Assembly (NCBI GenBank): GCA_017427945.1
Contig: JAFRRT010000014.1
Span: 124,001-188,000 of the forward strand
Length of the DNA stretch: 64,000 nucleotides
Reading direction: 5' to 3'
From: Muribaculaceae bacterium
GTDB lineage: Bacteria > Bacteroidota > Bacteroidia > Bacteroidales > Muribaculaceae
Position numbers and translations under genes: made by a program. Below, in pieces: positions 1 to 9,475 of the stretch (position 1 is its first letter; the number at the start of each line of letters is the position of its first letter). Under the pieces are notes generated by a model. The model saw only the letters and a program-made list of their open reading frames with translations. It had not been told where the DNA came from and ran no database searches.

Positions 1-1
1 T

Positions 2-1726
2 TACAAGTGGTTTTATGGCATGGATAAACTTAAGACCATCACTAACTTGAACATCCTCAACACTTCGGAGGTGACCAATATGGGCGGCTTGTTCAATAGC
101 TGCGAGAGTTTGACAAGCATCGACCTGAGCAATTTCAACACCGAAAAAGTGACAAGCATGTATAGTATGTTCGAACGATGCCATACTTTGACGAGTCTTG
201 ACGTGAGCGGCTTCAACACCTCAAAGGTGACTGATATGTGCAGCATGTTCTACGCTTGCGACGGTTTGACGAGCCTTGACGTGACCAACTTTAACACTGA
301 GAGTGTTACAGACATGGCGTTAATGTTCTATAAGTGTGAAAAACTAACGAGCCTTGACGTAAGCGGGTTCAATACTGCTAATGTGACGAACATGGACGGT
401 ATGTTCGGTTACTGTTATGTTTTGTCAAGCCTTGACTTGAGCAATTTCAATACCTCCAAAGTCAAAAACATGGGGGGCATGTTCTATCAGTGCTTAAACC
501 TGACAAGCCTTGACCTAAGCAGCTTCAACACTGCTAACGTGATTGATATGTCCTGGATGTTTGCAAGTATGAATCTGACAAGTCTCGACCTAAGTAACTT
601 CAACACCCAGAACGTGACAAGAATGGACTATATGTTCCAGAGTTGCAGCAACTTGACAAGCCTTGACCTAAGCAGCTTTAACACAGCAAATGTAAAAAAC
701 ATGCATAACATGTTCTGGGGGTGCAGCAGTTTGACAAGCCTTGACGTGAGCGGGTTCAACACGGCCCAAGTGACAGACATGGAAGGCATGTTCCATGTCT
801 GCAAAAGTTTGACAAGCCTTGACGTGAGTGGTTTCAACACGTCCCAAGTAACAAACATGTCGCGCATGTTCAATAGTTGCAGCAGCTTGACAAGTCTTGA
901 TGTAAGTAATTTCAATACCTCTGAGGTGACAAATATGAGCTCCATGTTCAATGGCTGTAAAAGCTTGACAAGTCTTGATGTAAGCGGGTTCAACACCAAC
1001 AACGTGACTAACATGAGCAGTATGTTCAGTAGCTGCAGCGGCTTGACAAGTCTTGACGTTAGTAATTTCAATACCTCTAAGGTGACAAATATTAGCTCCA
1101 TGTTCTCATATTGCAGCGGGTTGACGAGACTTGACCTGAGAAACTTCAATACCGAGAACGTGACAAGCATGGGCTCTGTATTCTCGAACTGCACTGGGTT
1201 GACAAGCGTTGACCTGAGCAGTTTCAACACTGCCAATGTGGAATACACTGCCAGCATGTTCTCATACTGTACCAGTTTGAGGAGTCTTGACCTGAGCAGT
1301 TTCAACACCCAGAATGTGACATATATGGAAAGTATGTTTTATGGCAGCAATAACCTTGTTACCATCAAGGTGAGCGATGGTTGGACGACCGATAACCTTG
1401 AAGAGGGCTATTCTTCCTATAGATTGTTCAGCAACTGCACCAGCCTCGTGGGCGGACAGGGCACGACCTATGATCCCAATCACACAAACAAGGACTATGC
1501 CCACATTGACGGTGGTCCCTCCAACCCGGGTTACCTCACCGACGCCAATGCCACCACGCCTGGCGACATGAACGGCGACGGACGTCTGAGCATCGCTGAT
1601 GTGACAGCACTTATCGACATGCTGCTTGAAGGTGGCGACATGCCCGATTATGCCGATGTCAATGGAGACACCAATGTGAGCATTGCCGACGTGACCGCAT
1701 TGATCGACATGCTGTTGGGTATTTGA
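2..1726 (+). CDS. BspA-family leucine-rich repeat surface protein with dockerin-like tail (5' partial)
   Basis: The reading frame is open to the left edge, so the N-terminus and any signal peptide lie outside the window; the first internal ATG is at 20. The visible protein is mostly 26-residue repeats of the DUF285/BspA type, consensus LTSLDxSxFNTxxVTxM followed by MFxxC. The C-terminus carries two dockerin-like calcium loops (DMNGDGRLSIADV and DVNGDTNVSIADV), each followed by ALIDMLL. BspA-type proteins of oral and gut Bacteroidales are surface adhesins, and such a role is inferred here. The dockerin-like tail is shared with four other proteins in this window. A strong hairpin terminator follows. 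The family call is secure; ligand and anchoring are unknown. Confidence 0.9.
   Translation, partial: YKWFYGMDKLKTITNLNILNTSEVTNMGGLFNSCESLTSIDLSNFNTEKVTSMYSMFERCHTLTSLDVSGFNTSKVTDMCSMFYACDGLTSLDVTNFNTESVTDMALMFYKCEKLTSLDVSGFNTANVTNMDGMFGYCYVLSSLDLSNFNTSKVKNMGGMFYQCLNLTSLDLSSFNTANVIDMSWMFASMNLTSLDLSNFNTQNVTRMDYMFQSCSNLTSLDLSSFNTANVKNMHNMFWGCSSLTSLDVSGFNTAQVTDMEGMFHVCKSLTSLDVSGFNTSQVTNMSRMFNSCSSLTSLDVSNFNTSEVTNMSSMFNGCKSLTSLDVSGFNTNNVTNMSSMFSSCSGLTSLDVSNFNTSKVTNISSMFSYCSGLTRLDLRNFNTENVTSMGSVFSNCTGLTSVDLSSFNTANVEYTASMFSYCTSLRSLDLSSFNTQNVTYMESMFYGSNNLVTIKVSDGWTTDNLEEGYSSYRLFSNCTSLVGGQGTTYDPNHTNKDYAHIDGGPSNPGYLTDANATTPGDMNGDGRLSIADVTALIDMLLEGGDMPDYADVNGDTNVSIADVTALIDMLLGI
110..1354 (+). repeat. 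Tandem 78-bp leucine-rich repeat array
   Basis: Sixteen in-frame units, each starting at the codons for LTSLD or a close variant. Spacing is 78 bp (26 residues), except one unit near 563-637 that lacks a codon. Units are similar at the DNA level as well as in protein, so copy number may vary by recombination. Confidence 0.9.
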
Positions 1727-1790
1727 CCCTTAAGGGAACGTCTTGATAGCCCATTACAATTCCTGTTGGGAATTTGACACCAATGCAACA

Positions 1791-1830
1791 TGCCCCCGAA
1801 AGTCAGACGAACTTTCGGGGGCATTCTATT
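1791..1830. terminator. Bidirectional intrinsic terminator
   Basis: A 13-bp perfect stem (TGCCCCCGAAAGT pairing with 1811-1823) around a 7-nt loop, followed by a T-rich run. It lies between convergent genes and probably serves both. Confidence 0.85.
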
Positions 1831-1852
1831 TCGGTTCTCTTTAATCGCTTGA

Positions 1853-4800
1853 TTACTGGAAGGCGTTCTCGCTCAGGCCCTTGCCGCCGATAGCGAGATC
1901 CTTCATGTATTCGGGAACGGGCTTGCCCAGATACTTGTCAACATAGAGTTTGGCAAGGTACTGACCGAGCATGAATCCGTGACCACGCAGACCAGTGAGC
2001 AGACCCACCTCGGGATCGATGATGTAGCGCGGCTCGATGTAGTAGCCTGCCCAAACGGCATGGAAGCCGACGGACGCCAGGTTAGGAATCCACTGGGCAA
2101 ACATCTCGCTCACAATCTTAAGGAAGGCCTGACTGTTGTACTTCAGGTTCTGGCGAGCCTCATAGGGATCGCAGTCGGGCGACGCGCAGCCAATGATTTG
2201 TCCGGTGTGCAGGAACTGCTGACCATAAACGGCGTTAAAGCCCTTGTAGTGACGGCGGTCGATAATCATGTCGAGCGAATCACCGTTGATACCCATGTTG
2301 GGCAGACGGCGCGTGATGAAGGCCTGATGCTTGACGGGGAAGAGTTGGGTGTCGATGCCGAGCATATCGGTGAACTTCTCAGAACCCCAACCCATGGCGT
2401 TGACAAAGTGGTCGCACGTGAATTCCACGTAATGCTTGTCGTGACGGCGCACCAGCACGCGGTACTTGTCTCCGGCGCGTTCTACATGCAGCACCTCGCA
2501 GTCCTCGAGCACTTCGCCGCCATGCTGCTTACCCACATTGCGCACATACTCGATGGTGCGTCCCGGTGTAGCCTGCCAGCAGTTCTCTGAAATCAGGGCG
2601 TGGCTGTAGATGTTATCGTTAGGATTCCAGTAAGGCGAGATAACCTTGGTGAAGTCCTTGCGGTCAATCATATAGGCTTCACTCCAGGCGCGTGATGCGT
2701 CGAGAGAGCGATAAGTAGCATCGTCATGGACGAGGTTGACATAGCGGGTCATCTTCAGGTCGATGTTGCAATGCTCCTGGTCGTCGCGGAAGATTTCCAG
2801 GTTGTGCATAGCTATGTCGCTGATGTCGGGGTTAGAGAAGGCAGGACGTCCGCCACCGATGCAGCGCCACGTCGAACCGCGGTCGTAGTTGACCAGAACG
2901 GTGCGCTTGCCAGCTTCGGAGAAGTAGCGGAAGGCTGCACTACCGGCCATACCGCCGCCAGCAACGAGGATTTCGGTCTCGGCTTTCTCGATGACTGAGC
3001 CATGCTCAAAGACGAAGGTTTCCTTGGTTTCGCCATTGTACAAATCGCCCAGAGTGACCTGGTTGGCCAGCGGTGCACGCGGGGTGCTGTCGCCGGTCAC
3101 TTCGATGCCATGGGCACGCAGGATTTGTTTCGCCCTCGACACGCAGCGCTTGCCACGGCAGGGCCCCATACCCATGCGAGTGGTGTGCTTGAGTTCATCT
3201 ACCGAGATGTACTTGCGATCGCCTACCAAAGCGAGCAGAGTCTTCACATCAACATCCTCGCAGTGGCATACGAAGGCCTTGCCTTCCTCGGGATTAGTGA
3301 GGGGGCGCAGGTTCAAGGGCTCGGGATAGCGCTCCTTGAGAATGAAACCTTTCACCTGGTTCAAGTCATCAACCTCGGTGGCCTGAACGCGGGCCACATC
3401 GGTCTTGTTATCTTTCTTGAGCACTTTCTCGATGACACCTTGTCCCACCTTGGCGCCGTTGTCATCGACCAAGAATACTTCCTTGCCCTCTTCTACTGCA
3501 TATTCTACCGGCAGGAATACCACATTCTTGCGCTTGTCGTAGCCGAAGATGGCCAAACCGGGGCAGTGGTTCACACACTGCATACAGCCGATGCACTTGT
3601 CATAATCGACAACAGGCACCGACGATGTGGTGGGCTTGGTGATGGCACCCTGCGGACAGGCAAAGGTACAGGGATTGCAGGCGAAGCCATAGAGACAGTT
3701 GATCTGCACATAGGGCTTCAGCGCCATGCGGTCATTATCGGGGAGATACGGTTTGTCGAGCAGACGCACGGGACGCTGCTGCGAGTCGATATACTGGCGG
3801 GAAACTTCCAGATAATCCTCATAGTTGAAACGGAGGCCTAACTCCTGAGCCACCTCATAAGCCACCTGCTTGCCACGCAACACGGCACTGGTACCCTCGC
3901 CGATGCGAACCGCATCGCCGGCGCCATACACGTTACGGCCAAAGACCGAGCGGCCCTTCACGAGCAACTGGTTATCGGGAATAAGACCCGTGCAGATGTT
4001 GATAATGTCGATGTCGTCAATCACCTGCTCGGTGCCCGGGATGGGCTGGAAATTCTTGCACTCGGCAATCACGGCACCTTTAACGCCGGTATAGTCGTCG
4101 TTGGGGATGGCGCGAATGAGCACATGTGAAGTCATGATGGGGATACCCAGACGGCGCACGCGGTTGGCCTGCACGGGGAAACCACCCTCATGGTCCATGC
4201 CCTCGATGATGGCCTTGATAGTTGCACCTGCCTGCATGGCCTGGTAACTGGTGAGGTAGCCGATGTTACCGGCACCCACAGTGAGCACGCGCTTGCCCAG
4301 CAGGGTGTGCTCCTGGTTCATCATCTTCTGGAACACTGCAGCGGTGTAAACGCCAGGCACGTCATCGTTCTCAAACACGGGCATGAAGGGCACGGCACCG
4401 GTGGCAACCACAAGATGGTCGGCATCGATGTAGCTCACTTCCTGGGTGACGATGTTCTTCAGGGCGATGCGGCGGCCTTCGAGCAGATCCCACACGGTGT
4501 TGTTGAGCAGGATGCCGTCATGGTTGTCGCCGGCAAGTGTCTTGGCGATGTCAAAACCGCGCATACCACCAAACTTCTGTTCCTTCTCAAAGAAGAAGAA
4601 CTGGTGCGTCTGCATATTGAACTGACCGCCCTCGGTAGCGTTGTTGTCCACCACGATGTTGGGAATGCCCAGTGCGGTGAGCTGCTCGCGGCATGCCAGT
4701 CCGGCAGGGCCTCCGCCGATGATGGCAACCGTGGTTTTGTAAATCTTGGTCTCGGTGACTGCACGGTCCTTGCCCTCGGGCATGTAGTCCTTGGGAATCT

Positions 4801-5074
4801 CGCGCACCTCTTTCACGCCGTCAACGCTGGTGATACAAATGCGGCGCACCTGACCGTCAACAAGCATCTCGCAGGCACCGCACTTGCCGATACCGCACTC
4901 CAAACTGCGGTTGCGGCCGGTAATACTGTGGCTGTGCACAATCAATCCTGCCTGATGAAGGGCGGCAGCAATGGTTTTGCCTTTCTGGCCGCGGACGGTC
5001 CTTCCTTCAAACTGGAATTCCACATATTCTTCTTTTGGAAGTTCAAGAATAGGATGGTTTTCAATTTTATACAT
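1853..5074 (-). CDS. Five-module Fe-S/FAD amine or amino-acid dehydrogenase (HcnABC/sarcosine-oxidase-like fusion)
   Basis: 1073 residues. Modules in order: plant-type [2Fe-2S] domain with Cys60, 65, 68 and 80; pyridine-nucleotide-disulfide oxidoreductase fold with GGGPAG at 120-125 and a second dinucleotide motif near 267-272; two [4Fe-4S] sets (Cys460, 466, 469, 473 and Cys494, 497, 500, 504); a BFD-like [2Fe-2S] site (Cys603, 605, 639, 644); and a DAO-type FAD domain with GGGMAG at 706-711. In hydrogen cyanide synthase, opine oxidases, sarcosine oxidase and dye-linked proline dehydrogenases these parts sit on separate subunits. Oxidation of an amino acid or secondary amine, with electrons passed through the Fe-S centres, is therefore inferred. 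No signal peptide, so cytoplasmic. It is monocistronic. The substrate cannot be read from sequence. Confidence 0.82.
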   Translation of the reverse strand: MYKIENHPILELPKEEYVEFQFEGRTVRGQKGKTIAAALHQAGLIVHSHSITGRNRSLECGIGKCGACEMLVDGQVRRICITSVDGVKEVREIPKDYMPEGKDRAVTETKIYKTTVAIIGGGPAGLACREQLTALGIPNIVVDNNATEGGQFNMQTHQFFFFEKEQKFGGMRGFDIAKTLAGDNHDGILLNNTVWDLLEGRRIALKNIVTQEVSYIDADHLVVATGAVPFMPVFENDDVPGVYTAAVFQKMMNQEHTLLGKRVLTVGAGNIGYLTSYQAMQAGATIKAIIEGMDHEGGFPVQANRVRRLGIPIMTSHVLIRAIPNDDYTGVKGAVIAECKNFQPIPGTEQVIDDIDIINICTGLIPDNQLLVKGRSVFGRNVYGAGDAVRIGEGTSAVLRGKQVAYEVAQELGLRFNYEDYLEVSRQYIDSQQRPVRLLDKPYLPDNDRMALKPYVQINCLYGFACNPCTFACPQGAITKPTTSSVPVVDYDKCIGCMQCVNHCPGLAIFGYDKRKNVVFLPVEYAVEEGKEVFLVDDNGAKVGQGVIEKVLKKDNKTDVARVQATEVDDLNQVKGFILKERYPEPLNLRPLTNPEEGKAFVCHCEDVDVKTLLALVGDRKYISVDELKHTTRMGMGPCRGKRCVSRAKQILRAHGIEVTGDSTPRAPLANQVTLGDLYNGETKETFVFEHGSVIEKAETEILVAGGGMAGSAAFRYFSEAGKRTVLVNYDRGSTWRCIGGGRPAFSNPDISDIAMHNLEIFRDDQEHCNIDLKMTRYVNLVHDDATYRSLDASRAWSEAYMIDRKDFTKVISPYWNPNDNIYSHALISENCWQATPGRTIEYVRNVGKQHGGEVLEDCEVLHVERAGDKYRVLVRRHDKHYVEFTCDHFVNAMGWGSEKFTDMLGIDTQLFPVKHQAFITRRLPNMGINGDSLDMIIDRRHYKGFNAVYGQQFLHTGQIIGCASPDCDPYEARQNLKYNSQAFLKIVSEMFAQWIPNLASVGFHAVWAGYYIEPRYIIDPEVGLLTGLRGHGFMLGQYLAKLYVDKYLGKPVPEYMKDLAIGGKGLSENAFQ

Positions 5075-5123
5075 AATGTCTGGTTCTATAGTTTAATGGT
5101 TAGTGTTTCAATTTCAGCAGTTT

Positions 5124-5151
5124 AGCCCCCATCGGAGTCAAACGATGCGGG
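5124..5151 (-). other. Hairpin in the 5' leader of the flavoenzyme gene
   Basis: Ten-base arms (5124-5133 and 5142-5151) pair with one mismatch around an 8-nt loop, inside the roughly 80-nt leader between the -7 element and the start codon. Could be regulatory; no riboswitch class recognised. Confidence 0.35.
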
Positions 5152-5162
5152 CTTGATGTCCA

Positions 5163-5170
5163 CAAAGATA
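5163..5170 (-). promoter_or_regulatory. Bacteroidetes -7 element for the flavoenzyme gene
   Basis: TATCTTTG on the minus strand matches the TAnnTTTG consensus. No clear -33 element at the usual spacing. Confidence 0.55.
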
Positions 5171-5475
5171 GCGTTTTTTTGCGTATCTTGCGTGAAACAA
5201 ACGAAATTATTGAGAAATTTTTCCACCCACCAAACATGAACATTTTTTACTTCAGGGACAATCCCCGCATGAATACCCATCGTTGCTTAGGGACATTTGA
5301 GAGACTAATGGAAACAATGAGCTAATACAATACTACCCCCCTGATTATTTCCATCATGCCAAAGCAAGAAGACAAACCGAAAAGGACCATAACGAGTTTT
5401 TGGTAAATTGTTCTTCTCTCTGTTTTGTTTGTAAGTGTTAGATTACAATATATTTTCAAGAATTGATTACAATCT
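5171..5475. other. Non-coding stretch between divergent genes
   Basis: AT-rich sequence between the promoters of the flavoenzyme gene (minus) and the BspA-like gene (plus). I see no plausible reading frame, hairpin terminator or RNA gene. Confidence 0.6.
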
Positions 5476-5507
5476 TTTGCATAATTCAAGTTTTTTGGTT
5501 ATATTTG
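5476..5507 (+). promoter_or_regulatory. Promoter of the second BspA-like gene
   Basis: TTTG at 5476-5479, a 20-bp spacer, then TATATTTG at 5500-5507: a full match to the Bacteroidetes -33/-7 consensus, 43 nt before the start codon. Confidence 0.8.
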
Positions 5508-5550
5508 CCGTCATATAATTGATCTTCACTAACAAAAACAAGTACGAGTC

Positions 5551-7524
5551 ATGAAACAAGAATTACTTAAAACAATGAGCCGGGCATTAGTATTGGCGTG
5601 CCTGGTGTGTACCGCTACATCGATGTCTGCCGAAAAGGTTCTCATCGATGGTCTCTATTACACCCTGTCGGGCAACTATGGCGGTGCGACAGTCGAAAAA
5701 CCCGATTCGGGACTGTATGTGGGTGACATCGACATCCCCGCCGAAGTCACCTACAATGGCGTCACCAGGCCAGTGAAGGCCGTGGGAGTTAGTGCGTTCT
5801 CTAATGACTCTCTGTTGACCAGTGTCACCTTCCATGATAACATGAAAGTCATCGACCTGTCTGCATTCAACAAATGCACACAGTTAAAGAGAATTGACTT
5901 ACCCAACACGGTCATTACTGTAATGGACTTCTCGTTTACTGGATGTACCAGCCTGGAGACCGTGACGTTGAGCAACCAGGTTGCCTACATTGGGTGGTCC
6001 GCCTTCCAGAACTGCAAAAGCTTGAAAAGAATCGATATTCCCAACTCGTGCACATCCATGGACCAAAGCGCGTTTCAGGGTTGCAGCAGCATGACAGACC
6101 TGGTCATCGGCAATGGGGTCAAGATTGTAAAGTCGAAAGCGTTCTCGGGTTGTTCTTCACTCCAAAATGTGACGATAGGGACAGGTGTCACGGAGTTTGA
6201 GTCGGGTGCATTTGAACAATGTAACAGCAACACGATCAAAAACATATATATATCTGACCTGACAAAATGGTGCAGTATTAAGTTTGGATCAATCACCTCC
6301 AACCCTTTCTGCTATGTCGGTTATATGTATATTAACGGCGAGAAAGTGACCGACCTCGAGATTCCGTCCGGCGTTACAGCCATCAAGGACTATGCTTTCA
6401 TGCGTTGCATCTTTGAAGGCAATCTAATCATTCCGAGTTCTGTCAAGAGCATTGGCACTTATTCATTTTACCTTTGTTCACGAATGAAGGAAGTGGTACT
6501 GCCCGAAGGCTTGCAAAGCATCGGCTCCTATGCCTTCGACTGCTGTTATCAGTTGAAAGAGGTGGTCCTGCCTGAGAGCTTGATATCGTTGGGCAGATCG
6601 TCATTCGAAAACTGCAGGGCTATGACCAAGTTGAAAATCGGCAATCAATTGACGAGCATTTCTGAAAATGCCTTTGAGTGGTGCATGGAGTTGGAGGATG
6701 TGCAGTTTGGCAGTTCCGTCAAAGACCTCGGTACGGCTTCATTCTTTGGCTGTTCGGCACTGGTGGTTCTTAATTTACCTGAATCGTTAAAGACAATAGG
6801 TGGATCAGCTTTTGGACAATGTGCAAAGCTCGAAACCATTCATCTGCCCGATTCGCTCTTGTCGATTGGAAGTAACGCTTTTGTTCATTGCGGTGTTTTA
6901 GACAATGTCATCCTGCCACCAGGGTTGACTAAAATTGGGCAAAACACATTCCAGTGCTGTTCCACGCTGACCAAGATTGTCATTCCTGACAATGTTACAT
7001 CGATTGGAAGTCAAGCGTTCGATGACTGTATTAGTTTAAAGTCCGTAAAGTTAAGCAAGTCACTCAAAACAATAGAAAACTATGCATTTTCTGACTGTCA
7101 TTCGTTAACGTCGGTGACCATTCCCGACTCGGTGACTTCAATCGGTTATGGTGCCTTTGCTGGAAGTAACGCATTAAGGCAAGTGAAGTCACTGGCTCTC
7201 GTCCCGCCAACGCTTAACAACCAGTCGTGTTTCACGGTGTATGATCAGGCAAGGTTGGTAGTTCCTCAAGACGCTCTTGAAGCCTACAACACCGCCCAGT
7301 ACTGGAAACTGTTTAACAAGATAATCGCCATCGAGCAGATTGGTGATACCAATGGCAATGGCGATATCAGTATTGCCGATGTCACGGCGCTTATCGACTA
7401 CCTGCTGAGCCACGATGCAACGGACATCAATCTCGATGCTGCCGACTGCGATGGCAACGGACAGCTGAGCATTGCCGATGTCACGATGCTTATCGACTAC
7501 CTGCTGAACCACTCCTGGGAGTAA
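5551..7524 (+). CDS. Secreted BspA-like protein (LRR_5 type) with dockerin-like tail
   Basis: 657 residues. A Sec signal peptide (hydrophobic core LVLACLVC, ending near TSMSA) is followed by an N-terminal all-beta region and about twenty LRR_5/BspA repeats of 22-24 residues, with forms such as AFxxCxxLxxIxLPxSVTSIG. This class differs from the DUF285 repeats of the first gene in the window. The C-terminus has two dockerin-like loops (DTNGNGDISIADV and DCDGNGQLSIADV), each followed by a hydrophobic helix. No lipobox. The repeat family is associated with adhesins in Bacteroidales and Treponema; surface binding is inferred. It has its own promoter and appears monocistronic. Confidence 0.9.
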   Translation: MKQELLKTMSRALVLACLVCTATSMSAEKVLIDGLYYTLSGNYGGATVEKPDSGLYVGDIDIPAEVTYNGVTRPVKAVGVSAFSNDSLLTSVTFHDNMKVIDLSAFNKCTQLKRIDLPNTVITVMDFSFTGCTSLETVTLSNQVAYIGWSAFQNCKSLKRIDIPNSCTSMDQSAFQGCSSMTDLVIGNGVKIVKSKAFSGCSSLQNVTIGTGVTEFESGAFEQCNSNTIKNIYISDLTKWCSIKFGSITSNPFCYVGYMYINGEKVTDLEIPSGVTAIKDYAFMRCIFEGNLIIPSSVKSIGTYSFYLCSRMKEVVLPEGLQSIGSYAFDCCYQLKEVVLPESLISLGRSSFENCRAMTKLKIGNQLTSISENAFEWCMELEDVQFGSSVKDLGTASFFGCSALVVLNLPESLKTIGGSAFGQCAKLETIHLPDSLLSIGSNAFVHCGVLDNVILPPGLTKIGQNTFQCCSTLTKIVIPDNVTSIGSQAFDDCISLKSVKLSKSLKTIENYAFSDCHSLTSVTIPDSVTSIGYGAFAGSNALRQVKSLALVPPTLNNQSCFTVYDQARLVVPQDALEAYNTAQYWKLFNKIIAIEQIGDTNGNGDISIADVTALIDYLLSHDATDINLDAADCDGNGQLSIADVTMLIDYLLNHSWE

Positions 7525-7544
7525 ACCTTCAACAAAGTCAACAT

Positions 7545-7578
7545 ATATCCCTCGTGCTCTCATGGGTGTGAGGGATAT
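7545..7578 (+). terminator. Possible terminator
   Basis: Nine-base perfect stem (ATATCCCTC with 7570-7578) and a 16-nt loop shortly after the stop codon; only a weak T-run follows. Confidence 0.45.
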
Positions 7579-7660
7579 TATATAAGTCTTCTTCAATCAC
7601 AACCCGCTCAAGAACCTATATACCCTATGGTTTTATTCATCTGCAATGTGAGCCAATTGA

Positions 7661-8923
7661 CTATGCGTTGCGGATTCTTGACAATGCCTCCTTCACGAGA
7701 CAGCGTGGACAACCAATATTCATGCGAACGAAACCTTCACCTCCTGGGCCATAGGCCGCTCCGTTGCTCAGGAGCAGTTTGGCCTTATTCGAGAAGAAGT
7801 TCATGAGTTCCTCCTGTGTGAGCCCCATTGAACGGCAGTCGAGCCAAACGAGAAAAGATGCTTCAGGCTTAATGGCCTTGATGCCTAAATTGTTTGCTGA
7901 GAAGAAATCAATGACTTCTTTGATATTGCCTTGCAGGTATTCCCGCAATGACTTAAGCCACGGCGCACCTTGGGTGTAGGCGGCAATGGTTGCGACGAGG
8001 CTTGCGAGAGGCGGCTCGTTGAGCTTGGTATCGTTGAGTTGCTTAAGGTAAGGCTCTCTCAAATCCTCGTTGGGGATGATGCAGTAGGCTGTCATTCCGA
8101 TTCCAGCGAGGTTGAAGGTTTTGGTCGGGCCAGTGAAAACAAGCCCTATGGATGCCGCCTCATCGCTGACACTGCAGAAGGGGATATGCCGTTTTCCCGG
8201 CAACGTGAGGTCGCCGTGAATCTCATCCGATATAATAATCACTCCCCTCTGGTGGCACATCGAAGCCAGACGACGGAGCGTTTCTTCGTCCCAGACGGTG
8301 CCGCATGGATTATGTGGATTGCAAAGGACCAGCATCTTGGTGGAATCATCAGCAAGGAGCCTGTCCAAACCGTCAAAATCCATCCTATAGCGTTTCCCGT
8401 CAAAGAGGAGCGGATTGTCGATGACATGACGGCCAAGTCGCTCGGCATACATTCGGAAATGATCATAAACTGGCGGCTGCACGATAATACTGTCACCTGG
8501 ACGGGTGAATGTCAGGTAAGCCTGGTTGATGGATGTGATGACACCAGGGCAATAGGCTACCCACTCCTTCTTGACCGGCCAGTGATGCATCTTCGTTTCC
8601 CAGTCCACGATGCTCTCATAGAATGCGTCGGGTATCGATGTATAACCTAACACATCCCGGTTCAACCTTTCCTTCAAAGCCGAAGAAATGGCTGGCGCAG
8701 TGCGGAATTCCATATCGGCAATCCACATGGGAATCTGCCCCTCATTGGCACGACCATGCTTAATGCTCCAAGTCCCCGAACGGTCAACGATTTCATCGAA
8801 GTCCCACTTGCCGTCAATGGTTGTGTTGGTGGAGCATCCAGACATCATGCTACCCGCAGATGGGAATAAAAGCGACGCCCCCGCTGCAGCCGAAACGCTT
8901 TTTATGAATTGTCGTCTTTTCAT
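7661..8923 (-). CDS. MalY/PatB-family PLP-dependent C-S lyase with Tat-type lipoprotein signal
   Basis: 420 residues. Fold-type I aminotransferase of the MalY/PatB group: NPHNPCG substrate loop, SDEIHGDL motif and PLP-binding Lys268 in TGPTKTFNLAG. Family members split cystathionine or similar C-S bonds, releasing a thiol, pyruvate and ammonia. The ATG at 8923 was chosen over an upstream in-frame start because a -7 element lies inside the longer version and because this start gives a clean export signal: MKRRQFIKS (twin arginine), a hydrophobic stretch, then SGC as a possible lipobox at residue 30. Most family members are cytoplasmic, so a Tat-exported lipidated form is unusual. Alternative: a Tat substrate without lipid. 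Confidence 0.85.
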   Translation of the reverse strand: MKRRQFIKSVSAAAGASLLFPSAGSMMSGCSTNTTIDGKWDFDEIVDRSGTWSIKHGRANEGQIPMWIADMEFRTAPAISSALKERLNRDVLGYTSIPDAFYESIVDWETKMHHWPVKKEWVAYCPGVITSINQAYLTFTRPGDSIIVQPPVYDHFRMYAERLGRHVIDNPLLFDGKRYRMDFDGLDRLLADDSTKMLVLCNPHNPCGTVWDEETLRRLASMCHQRGVIIISDEIHGDLTLPGKRHIPFCSVSDEAASIGLVFTGPTKTFNLAGIGMTAYCIIPNEDLREPYLKQLNDTKLNEPPLASLVATIAAYTQGAPWLKSLREYLQGNIKEVIDFFSANNLGIKAIKPEASFLVWLDCRSMGLTQEELMNFFSNKAKLLLSNGAAYGPGGEGFVRMNIGCPRCLVKEALSRIRNA

Positions 8924-9475
8924 AACCGAAGATTTATCACGATTGAGATTTTCTTTTGTCACCAATGCGATGATGACTACAAAATTGCAATTAATTCCGT
9001 TCCCCACAAAATTAATCGTTGGAAAAAACAAAGTTATAGTTCACTTTCTCGACACAAACCTGCCGAACTTGATGTAAAAATTCCACTACCGACAGAATAT
9101 AGAAATGAAAGTGGTCGCAAATGTATGCTTTTATGTACGCTTGCGCCCATTTTCATTTTATTAATGGCTGATTTTTGGGCGAAAAAGTGCTTTAATTTTT
9201 CTGGAAGTGGGGCTAAATTGGTAGTTCCAGAAAAATTAACGGTATTATTGGATGAATTGTACACCGATTTAGTGATAAGATTGCAGAACTGTAAACCCAG
9301 TTTAGGTGAACCATAAAATTAAGTGTAAACCATTTTAGCCAATCGCTCTCAAATCTGTCAACATTTTCTAGGGATAGTCAACAATGTAAGACATGAGATT
9401 AAATGTATTTTGTTTTGGTGTGCCGAAATATGGCATTGGGGCGTATTATTTTTGCTGCAAAATTGCCATTTGCTT
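8924..9475. other. Non-coding region between divergent genes
   Basis: Contains the -7 element for the PLP enzyme and TATTTTTG (9447-9454) close before the ATPase start. Open frames here have no recognisable composition or homology. Nothing else seen. Confidence 0.5.
9007..9014 (-). promoter_or_regulatory. -7 element for the PLP enzyme gene
   Basis: TAATTTTG on the minus strand, 84 nt upstream of the chosen start. A TTTG lies 14 bp further up, which is short spacing. It argues against the longer open frame that begins at 9031. Confidence 0.5.

Noticed and set aside
628-1308. Minus-strand open frame in the leucine-rich repeat gene
   Set aside because: A repeat-derived shadow: the 78-bp period is a multiple of 3, so one open antisense unit stays open throughout.
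8924-9031. N-terminal extension of the PLP enzyme (start at 9031)
   Set aside because: It would contain the -7 element and hides the twin-arginine signal that begins at 8923.
8909-9316. Plus-strand open frame of 135 codons upstream of the ATPase
   Set aside because: It overlaps the start and promoter of the PLP enzyme and has no recognisable domain or start context.
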